Below, piece after piece: positions 54,798 to 64,000 of a stretch of DNA of 64,000 bases. The notes beneath the pieces are model-generated. The model was not told the origin of the DNA. It saw only the letters and a list, made by a program, of their open reading frames with translations, and did not search any database. A program made the translations under genes and the position numbers. Position 1 is the stretch's first letter; each line of letters opens with the position of its first letter. The stretch comes from Moringa oleifera (taxonomy: Eukaryota; Streptophyta; Magnoliopsida; Brassicales; Moringaceae): assembly GCA_021397835.1 (NCBI GenBank), contig JAJFZO010000609.1:11844001-11908000 (forward strand), read 5' to 3'.

Positions 54798-57700
54798 TCA
54801 CTGAGAATTCTGCCTCTGGATGTCCACAAACTGGTAGAGATCTCCTCGTCGTTGCTTTGTTACGGGGAGGCTTGCCCTGCAGAAGGAATAAGCAGGAAAT
54901 TAGAATGAAGATGAAAATAACAACCTGCTAATTTGGAAAGCATGTCACCTTCTGGGCTCAATTAATGAGTAATCAATCTCAGCTATGATCATATCCTCAT
55001 CATGTTCAGTAGTGGCCAGAACTTCTCCAAACTGTCACAACCAAATCTTTCGTTAATTACTTATCTGCTAGTGGCAATTTGTGAACAACAAAAGCTTCAC
55101 ATTGTTTCATCATTAACAGGATTAAGGTTTTTTTAAAATTCATGAGAAATCTTAGACAAAGCACTCACTGGTCCTACAAGGGTTGAGTGGCCCCAAGCCA
55201 CATAGCTTGATCCAGTATCTCGAGCAGGTGAGCATGTTGCCACATATAACTGTCGTAAATATAGAAGCATCCATGAGAAAACACTTCAAGAAATTACACA
55301 GATAAAACCCAATTTGCAATACCAAAATTTCATATATCCTTTAGACAACTCTATTACCATGACTACTAACTTAAGCTTACTTCTCTCACTTTCTGTTTTC
55401 AAACATTCATGAATCTCTGTCCAGCAAAATGACTATGCTAAACACAACACGTGTTTCTTGGCATTTAACAGTGAATTTTAGACCAGAAGAAATATAACGA
55501 TCAAGGTCAAAATCAAGACTTTGACTAGGCAGTTAATTATAAAAGGCCAAGAGAAGTTATTTTTCCAGTAATCTTAGAAAAGAAAGCAATTGATTCCAGG
55601 TCTTGCATCTCATTATGCCTATGATATTCTCAATCCTGTAATATTCATTCACCCATTTAAGGCAAGGAATCTACAATTCTTTTGATGATACCTAATATTT
55701 TGCAAAAAAACATCATAAAGAAAAAAAAAATTGGAATCTCAAAAGAACATGAACCGTTCAGAAAATGTAAGTTGGTGAATGTCTATTGATATTAGAGAGT
55801 CATGGACAAGAATTTTGGCAGCATGTTCTACTTAACCAGCAAAATGATTACTGAATCAGAGTGTAAAGTTCTTCTACTTGGCCATAAAAGGAGTTTATTG
55901 AAAATTGATCTTATTATTTAATGCAAGTACTTATACGAGAAAAGAATTTTTAAAAGTATTTTATTTGCAGAAGCATTATAAAGCTTCAACCTTCTTTTTT
56001 TCATTTTTGGTTAAGAATTATTTTCAGTCTTTATGAGACACAAAATTGCCATTTAGTTAATTGCTGAATATGAGAGATGAGAAGGCCTCCGCAATTTATA
56101 CAAAATAAGAAAAAAGGACATAGTAAAAGTACCTGGTTATCTGTGGCCCTGTGTATAAAAGGGAAAGCAAATATGAGTAAAATGAAGACAATTGACACAT
56201 AAATCATGAAATAACATGTGTAGCACACTTCTCCAACCAGGGGGAAAAATTGATTACTTAATTACTGAAAGAAGGCACATGCAGCTGGATGGGAGAGGCA
56301 TAAAAGTTCTGTCAGTAACATGTTGAAAGAATTTAGCAGATTCTCTACTGCCATGAACTGATTATATTGTTCTTAGTATGTATTGGCATTTAAGCATAAA
56401 AGTATATATGTCTCTGCCCCTTCTCTTTCTCTTTCTCTTTCTCTTGGCATGAAATCTGAAGATATTAGACTGTGTGTGAAGACTTACAATTATCTATTAA
56501 GCAACATAAATTCAGTAATAACTCAATAAATTAGCACCTTGCCCTCTGTAATAATTCCCAATGCAATGGTCCAGTTGTCATGTTAAATGCCCCCGGATAG
56601 CATAGCAGGTGAGCACCTAATGTCACCCAATGATGTCAGAGGTCAGAAAATTGAGACTGATGAGAATCAACTGCAGCAGTGTCATACCAATTTGACAATT
56701 GGGTGATAATTACCAAAACTGCTATGATAATATACTACAATTAATAAAAGTAAGATAGTACTGAATCAGAGATGACAAGAAAATAGGACTATCTAACAAG
56801 AAATAAGGATAATGCCAGTCAGACTTGCCTTCTTCCAAAAGATAAACTTATAAAAGTTACAAAACATCTTGAAACTTTCAGAAACTAATTCTATCTTTGC
56901 TCACTTAGAAGGAATAATGATGAAACAAAAGAGAAACACAAAGTCTTCGAGCTCCTTTTGGGGAATAGATTTTGAAAACCTCCGCTATACAACCCTTGAC
57001 ATTAGATATTTATCATGTCTTCTCCTAGGACCAATCTTCTAACAGGTATCAACTAGTAATAAATTCTGAAGCAAAACACACAACTGCAGAATTTATCGTT
57101 TCACTTCTTTTTTTTTTTTCCTCCCAATAAATATCAATATGTGGATATTTATTACACTTTTAACCTTGGCTAGTGGCCTAAATAAGGCTGAACAGCATAG
57201 AAACATTCCTGTAGCTAACCTCATGTAGTAGAAAGTTTCACTCATTTGTGCATCAATTTCCCTTCCTTTTCTTTTTCTTCCTGTGTTGGTAGGGGGGATG
57301 GCAGGGGGCTTATGTTGCTCCAGAAATCTAGTCTTTAATAACAGCTAAAAGCTTTTGAAACAGTCACTAATTGATAAGCAACAACTACTGAGACAGTAAC
57401 ATCCACAACTAGAATATAAATTAATTTCTTAAACAAGTCACTGGAAGATAGGAGCAAACCTCTGGCAGCATATATCATCGCCAATTCTGGGAACCGGATG
57501 TCATAACAAATGCCTACACCTAGACGCCCAACATCTGCAGGAACCAAGTGATGGTTAAGCCCTCACTTTTAAAAGGAAAAAAGCGTTCTTCTCAAAGAGT
57601 GAACAGGAAACTGTGGGACACATGAAGCTCTTCAGATAGTCTTAATTATATAAGTATTAATGAGATGCTCCAAACCTACTGGTGGCGATAAAGACTTGAC

Positions 57701-59958
57701 TAAACAGCCCACGGTTAGTCAAACATGCAAAAAAAAAAAAAAGGGTTGACACTTTGGTAGAAGTGGTGGAAGAAACAGGTTCAAATGAGAACAGTATTTG
57801 AAGCAAGATATCCAAGATACTAGTCCAAAAACGTTATAGAAAAATGTTTCTTTTGCATGTATACAATTGGAAAACACAAGAACATGAACAAAGATGGTAC
57901 AGTTTTTCAATAAAGCCCAGCAACATGCATTGAGGTTAAACACAAAAGATATGGATGCAGAGATGGTGTAGAGGACACCGCTTAAAGCGGAGAAATGTGT
58001 AATTGTGCAATGCATAACGTGTTCTTAGATATGGAGTCTATGAGAACATCAGACCTGTATCCACAACTGTTGGAGTGTCCCCGGCTGTCAGAGTCTTTGA
58101 TTCCATAAAAGTAATCTTCCCAGGAATGTCGATATCGAACAGGTGTATCTGCAGTCACAAATTAATAATAAGATATCCTTCAGAAACTGGAAACAGAACA
58201 TGCCTTCAACACAGACTTCCCAGAGCAGAGAATAATCCCTAAAATTTCAGTATTGGATCAGATATCGTGTCTTCCTCTGGAATTCTATGCCATATGACCA
58301 GGAACGTAGGAAACAAATAGCATTGTGAGTAAGAGAAGAAAAAGGAGATCTGAATACCATTGATCAATACCTGATGATACCAAACATCTAATTTGAGTAG
58401 TCCTAACCACTAATTTTAGAGACGACCAACTACATGTATAATACCTAACTAACATCAGATATGTCCGAGACCTCAGCAGGATATGCTAACTGACTAGGTC
58501 CAATCCATATGCTCATCGATAAGCTCTACGAGAAAGTCTAGAACTATGGACCTTCAACTCATGTGAATATCAAACCATTAGTTCCTCAATAACAACGCAT
58601 ACTTTGCATAGCAAAATATGCCTTGGCAGTATTATTTTTAACTGTACCTTCCGATGCTTGGCTTTCAGCTTTCCATCAGAACCAAAAACACAGCATGTAT
58701 TGTACAAGTGATCTCCAGATCTCTCTGGTATAGAGCCGCCAACAATTGTGATCCTCAGAAGACGAGAAATTTCAGAAAGCATGGCTGTTGAGGGTGAGGC
58801 ATCCCCTCCTGCATCAATATCCTCAGCATAAACTGGGAAGCTATCATTTGAATATGGAGCATTCCAAATTTCCTAACATGAACATGAAGAATATTAATTC
58901 AGATTAATTACATCATCATTTATCCTATAATGAACCAAAAAATGACCCCTTTTTGTCTCCACTACATTTAATAGTATGCTTCTGTGCTCTAATCAACCAG
59001 TCCTCATATGAGTAAACACTAATTCAGACAAGTTATTAACTGCAGAAATCACAACAAACTTCACATAATACTTTAAATTCAGTTCCTTTTAATTCTTTTC
59101 TTTAAGATTCTTAGGTTCCTTAAGGACTACACAGAAATTAACAAGCCTTTAACTTTATAAGTATGATTCGCAAAACAAAGATGACTGAAGTTCAAAACTA
59201 AAGCAAGGGAAGGGTGCAGCTATCTTTCCCTTATGGAAATTCAAGTCTTTGACATTCCAATGATCATTGCAACCAAGCATACCATCATATCAAGGTATGA
59301 ACACTCCCTAACATTAGCCTACTAAAATGACTAGCTCAAAAACTTTAATTTAAAGTGAGTCTGCGTTAATAATTGTGAATCCTACACAGACCCACTAACT
59401 TGATCTTAATTGGATTTCTAAACCATGTTTTCACCTCACCAGAAAAGAAAAGGGAAAGAAAATAAAACACTCACGGGCAAGAGAACAAGCTTTGCTCCCT
59501 TAGCTGCAGCCTCCGCAATGGCTTTCCGGGCATGCGCGATATTCCACTCTTTATCCGCAGTGACCGATAACTGACACAGTGCAATCTTGAACTACACCGC
59601 AAAAAAAGGAAAAAATCACAATAAAAACCTACAATTAACCGATTGCTTTTTATCGACAACCAAAACTTGCCTTGGTGACAGGAGGTGTAGGCAAGGGGAG
59701 GGCGAGAGGGACCCTGGCTTGCTCAGACCTGAGAGAGGATGCCATCGTTGAAGCAGATTTGGTGGCCTGAATTTTGAACTTCTGGGTATGATTCGTGTGA
59801 TTGTTACTGCTGTTAAAGGGCAATACTAAAGGGATGAAAGTAGACTTACGAGAAATTGGAATTGGGTGCAGAATCGGACGAGAGAGAGAATAGTTGTTTA
59901 GATTGAAACCCAGACTCAGACACTTGGAGTTCAAGAGTGAGGGTAATGCTGACTTCAT
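54798..59958 (-). CDS. Omega-amidase / NIT2-like carbon-nitrogen hydrolase, chloroplastic
   Basis: Nitrilase-superfamily omega-amidase, which hydrolyses alpha-ketoglutaramate and alpha-ketosuccinamate to the keto acid and ammonia. Ten exons in transcription order: 59671-59958, 59475-59591, 58648-58872, 58055-58148, 57460-57534, 56538-56616, 56133-56148, 55169-55249, 54949-55031, 54798-54876 (378 aa). The N-terminal ~90 residues are Ser/Leu/Asn-rich and fit a transit peptide. The catalytic triad is Glu136 (LVLLPEIWN), Lys210 (KAKHRKIHLFD) and Cys251 ([12 protein letters not shown]). Downstream are [35 protein letters not shown] and [12 protein letters not shown]. Exon 7 is only 16 bp. Intron 1 is GC-AG (CCAAG then GCAAGT). 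An internal Met (MASSLRSEQ) could give a cytosolic form. Confidence 0.92.
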
Positions 59959-60709
59959 TTCTGTTTCTTTCTCAGGAATTGTTATATTTTGGTAAATTTA
60001 ATCACTTTCCGGTGGCCTTGACTATTCCACCAGTAAATCGGATTGCAATTAGGGGTTACGGGAAGAAAGAATAAAAATAGAAAAACATTAGTAAATAAAG
60101 CCAGATTTGATCCTTTTTCCTTAAAATATTAAATTTGACAAATTTTAAGAAATCTTTTAAAATTGTTAATATTTTTTAAATAATATCTCTCTTAAAATAA
60201 AATCATACAATTTAATTCTTTAATATTTCCAGGAATATTAAACAATTGATGCCTGGCAAACTAATATTGATAATAATATTTTATAATTGTAAATTTTTGT
60301 GATTATAGTTTACCTAAATAACAATCAAAACGGCGGTGCCATTCTGCGTTTCTAGCATGAAGAGCAGAGCCGTAGCTTGGGGGCGCGAACCGCCGCGAAT
60401 ATTCATTTGTCGCCGATTGATGCCACGGGTACAGGCTAGTAATCATGCAACTCAAACCACCGAATAACAAACATTTCAAAAGAAAAACCGTCTTTGTAAC
60501 AACGGTCATTAACTGTCTCTCCCGCCTCCTCCTTCTTCCGCCAATAACTCTTCAAATAAATCCCAAATCGAATCCTCAAATGAAAATTTTCCTCTTTCTC
60601 ACTCTCGTTCAAGCACCTTTGCCGGTGCTTGAGACTCCTAACACACAGCGCCCGTCTTCTCCTCACTTTACACGACTGTGGACCATCTTGAGGCTTCCTG
60701 TTCGAATGC
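59959..60709. promoter_or_regulatory. Shared upstream region of divergent NIT2-like and RWP-RK genes
   Basis: 751 bases separate the two start codons. The left part is AT-rich. The right part (60330-60710) is GC-richer and CT-rich and probably holds the RWP-RK leader. No clear TATA box was picked. Confidence 0.5.
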
Positions 60710-62563
60710 ATGGCAGATCCGACGGCCATTGTTCCCTACCATGACCCCTACGATGGTGCGTATGGCGATGAGATTACTGAGTTCATCTCCTACCCAGATC
60801 CTGGTCTGCTAGATTTATCCTTAACTGATGGAGAAGGAATAGGACCCACATCGCACTCATCTTCGGTTGCCCAAAACATCGACCAAATTTCGGATGTTAA
60901 CAACCTGTTTGATGATCCGGTTATGTGGGATTTTCCTGCAGAGCCTAACGCAGGGGACGGTCAAGCGGGTCCTTCTGGGGTTTTTCAGGACACTGGCACT
61001 GGAGGACAGAAGAATTGGCAACCAGAGAATTTGGATTATGAGAATTCAATGCTTCTTTCAGTTTGGCCACCGCCACCAGTTCTTTTTGGTTGCAGTTGTT
61101 GTCAAGTGCTTAGAGAAATAATCCATACTAATGGTATGTTCATGTTACAATGCAAGTTACAATGTTCTTCGGTTATGTATTACTTCTGAAAGTAAACTTA
61201 CCGTATAGAAATGGTGTCTGTTTGTGTTGCTTGATGTGTAGGCCGAAGTGTTACAAGACTTGAGATTCATGGGAGACTTGGATTGATCTGTCATGCTATT
61301 CTTGAGATTCAACAAATTGACTCTTTAGTTTCTCAGAACAACCAGTATCAAATGTTCGAGTAAGTTAACTTCTTTGCTTTCTTCTCCCACTCCTTCATCT
61401 CGGCACCCCATAAACAGTTAAATTAATCTGTTCTGTGATCAATGTTGTTTTTTCCCCCACTTTAGTTTTAATTACATGCCTGAGTACATCATCTTTCTTT
61501 AACCCTAACTTGTGGGATGTGGATACTTTGTTTAATTCTTTCTGGTGTAACTTTGATCTGTTGTACTCTTTCTTCCTTCCTTTTTTTTTTTTTTCCCTTT
61601 TGCAGCATCTACTTGATTAAGTATTTAAATATCATTCTATGATCTGTGGTTTTGTTTTCTTGTTTACTTTAGTTTTTGCAAGAAAAGCATAGAGGAAGTC
61701 AAGCAATTTCTGGTTAAATATTGCTTGGATAGAAAACAAGCAGGCTTTCTCATGGTGCAGGATCCCCTCTCATTCTTCTATGAAGCCCTCTGTGTGGGAT
61801 TGGATTGGGATGAACATATGGATAATGATGAGTTGAATCCATCATTTTCCTCAAATTCAGGTCCCTATCTTTTGAGATTTTGTAAACTCTTACAACTTTC
61901 TGCTTGTTTCATCAGTCCTATAGTCGCATCCTGTTGTATGTTTGTTAACAGTTAGTATGATTCTCTGCAGAAACGCAAAAAACTGATCAACCAGGGAACA
62001 CAAATGACCCACAAACAACTCCTAAGACCTCTCTTGCCGCACAGGTTCAGTTTTCAGTCATATAAAGGACTCTTACACTCAAGTAGCATCTTCTGACAAA
62101 TTTATTTCGGCTTTTAAGCCAGTTGAAGCCTTTTCTTCTTGTTAATTGTATTATTTTACTTACACCATCTGAGAGACTTTCTGTTGTACTGAGTAGCACA
62201 GAGGGAGAGAACAGGCAAACTGACAATAAAAGATGTGGGAAACTATTTCCACCTTCCCATTGAGGAAGCAGCCAAGAAGATGAAGTTATGCCCTACTGTT
62301 GTGAAGAAGATATGCCGGAGAGATGGTTTAAGTAGATGGCCTCATAGAAAGGTTTGTCTCTTCCTTTATCCACTTCATGAACTCCTTCAAACAGGCATGT
62401 GACATGGTTTCTTTGGCAAGTTCAGATCAAAAGCATTGAGAGGCGGATAGCAACTTGGAAACCCAGTCTTAGTTCAAGCAATGCAGAAGAAAGGGCTCGT
62501 GCTGAAGCAGAAATCCAGAGGCTTCAACAAGAAATTGACAAAATTCGTGCACAAGCTGCATGA
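60710..62563 (+). CDS. RWP-RK domain protein
   Basis: Plant-specific putative transcription factor. Six exons: 60710-61133, 61242-61359, 61673-61860, 61971-62044, 62202-62351, 62426-62563 (363 aa), all GT-AG. The N-terminus is acidic and resembles an activation region. A cysteine-containing conserved-looking block (LFGCSCCQVLREI, then IHGRLGLICHAILE) sits near 125-180. The RWP-RK domain runs from about 273 to 325 (GKLTIKDVGNYFHLPIEEAA, RWPHRK at about 313-318). The C-terminus is a short coiled coil (AEAEIQRLQQEIDKIRAQA). It has no PB1 domain, so it is of the shorter RKD-like type rather than an NLP nitrate regulator. Confidence 0.87.
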
Positions 62564-63283
62564 GCAAGTTACGAATTCAATGAAGTCAAGCGCATATAGG
62601 CAAGTTCGTTTATCTTCCATTGTTTTCTCTCTCTTGTAAAGTTTTGCACCGCTGAGTGAGCGAGCAGGATTTTTTTCTGTTCTTTTTCTTTCTTTTCTTC
62701 CTAAGTGGAAGATATTTGTAGATTGTAGTGAGTTTGGTGAAACATAGAAGAAGACTATTGAAAGAAGACGACAAGTCAATGTATTTATCCATGTGAGCTG
62801 TGTCCTGTCCTTACCATTATTATATTAGTTTGCACAAGCAATGTCTGATTCTTTTAATCTACAGAAAGTTCTCATATGGTAACAGTTCATCAACCATGTG
62901 AATGAGACTGATTTTCATATACAAAATGAGCAAATACTTCGATCAAGAAACATGCAGAAAGGGACTATCTCTGGCATTTAAATCCCCGTATGATTACGTC
63001 TCAACCTTGTTTGTCACGATGGAATTCGTAAGCTCTTCAGACAGCTAATTAGTTTCTTCCAGTATATGTAATTACACTTGCTAATTAACAATGAAACACT
63101 TAAAAGAGCCGGCTGTCTTGTCCTTATCACAATCGAATACAACCAACCAACAAACAACACAGTGATGGCAGAGAAAAAGGGCTCAGTATGATCTGGGTGT
63201 GAAGACCTAAAAATTGACCTTGAAGAGTACGTAGATCAACACACAGCTTGGAGATTTATTAGGTTCACGAGAAGTAGCTTAAA
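62564..63283. other. Spacer after RWP-RK gene
   Basis: 3' untranslated sequence of the RWP-RK gene followed by the probable 5' leader of the next gene. A TTCTGCAG acceptor-like site at 63288-63295 suggests a leader intron ends there. No other gene was seen. Confidence 0.55.
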
Positions 63284-63301
63284 ATGTTCTGCAGGAAGGA
63301 T

Positions 63302-64000
63302 ATGGGCAGTTCTCAGACGCTGGTTTGTGTGAAGCAAGTGAAGCAAGAGGCAACAGAGAAGTGGGGTGAGGACATGCCATTACCTGGGGATATCATTGAA
63401 GGATTTGCTGAGGATGACTCAGATGACCTATTTGTGCCTGTTAAAGGCAAGTCTGATTTCAGTTCACAGCTTGGCAAGATCAGCCAACAGGCAGAGGCCA
63501 TCTGGGTGAAGGTTAGAAGGGGTGACTCCACTCATAGACTCCGCGTACGTGTTGTCCTGGAGAAGAGTTCGATGCTAAGCAGAAAGTTTACCATTGGAGA
63601 TGCAACAGATGAGAGACATATTGCAGTATTGGGGGACTTGACCTTAGAGCAATGCTCGGAATTGCAAGGTAGGTTTCTGTTCATCGTTAGAACTGGTACA
63701 GAGAGATAGTGGGTCAATCTGACTGTAGGAATTAATGATTGGAAGAATCTGTTTATGCAGAGATAAGCAGAGGGTTGTGAATACGGACTGCAGAGGATTC
63801 AGCAAAAGGGGAGTGAAGTATGATTGGAGGCTGAAAGTGGGAACCTACTTGCCTGATCAACAATCCACAGTTATCTGTTCCATTTTGTTTATGCCTTTAC
63901 AGGGTGAATATAGCCTTGAAGCTACTACAGCCAGGTGCATGGCCTGGTTCTCTGCAGCAATCTCTTCTGGGGCTCCCCTTGTCTTTGTTAATATTCAAAC
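63302..64000 (+). CDS. 5' part of a conserved plant gene of unknown function
   Basis: Partial gene, cut by the window end. Exon 1 is 63302-63668 and exon 2 starts at 63763; the acceptor is the AG at 63761-63762, which is the choice that keeps a long open frame. The protein begins [12 protein letters not shown] and continues with acidic [16 protein letters not shown], then [31 protein letters not shown], and in exon 2 [18 protein letters not shown] and [17 protein letters not shown]. Composition and phase argue for a real, conserved protein, but I cannot name its family. A Met at 63284 is in frame but precedes a likely acceptor site, so I prefer 63302. Exon 2 is still open at the last base. 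Confidence 0.7.

Overview
The window is nuclear DNA from a flowering plant, almost certainly a eudicot. Genes are split by many short AT-rich introns, spacers are extremely AT-rich, a nuclear tRNA-Asp gene is present, and the gene set is plant-specific (PsbX precursor, NdhU, ACL5 thermospermine synthase, BIG GRAIN 1-like, MSL channel, RWP-RK protein). Species cannot be read from the sequence. Exon models below were built by hand from splice signals, reading phase and family resemblance; none was checked against transcripts or a database.

Layout. 1-5.7 kb: AT-rich spacer. 5.8-11.7 kb (+): 15-exon DWNN/RING E3 ligase of the PQT3/RBBP6 family. 13.8-15.9 kb (-): NdhU, with a last exon isolated behind a 1-kb AT-rich intron. 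16.1 kb (+): tRNA-Asp(GTC) between the divergent NdhU and PEX10 genes. 16.3-20.0 kb (+): PEX10. 21.2-24.7 kb (+): cytosolic ribosomal protein S3 with a GC-AG intron. 24.7-27.7 kb: spacer with minisatellite-like repeats and a 73-base C tract. 27.8-30.7 kb (+): ACL5-type thermospermine synthase. 31.2-31.5 kb (-): intronless PsbX precursor. 33.5-36.8 kb (-): MscS-like channel (MSL10 type). 38.4-41.3 kb: a PIF/Harbinger DNA transposon with divergent transposase and Myb-like genes, both stopped by nonsense codons, around three exact-length 113-bp tandem repeats. 42.7-44.7 kb (-): Raf-like protein kinase with a GC-AG intron. 44.7-48.6 kb: spacer with a 55-base C tract. 48.6-50.0 kb (-): BIG GRAIN 1-like gene. 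50.0-54.8 kb: spacer. 54.8-60.0 kb (-): 10-exon chloroplast-targeted omega-amidase/NIT2-like gene with a 16-bp micro-exon and a GC-AG intron. 60.7-62.6 kb (+): RWP-RK protein, divergent from the amidase gene. 63.3 kb to the end (+): start of a conserved plant gene I cannot name.

The genes are ordinary, unlinked plant housekeeping and developmental genes; I see no cluster acting as a pathway. The most interesting structures are the recently silenced Harbinger element with its repeat array between divergent genes, three GC-AG introns among about 47 modelled introns, the unusual domain order of the PQT3-like protein, a tRNA gene inside a divergent promoter, and several tandem duplications inside introns. 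I do not see a convincing new biological system.
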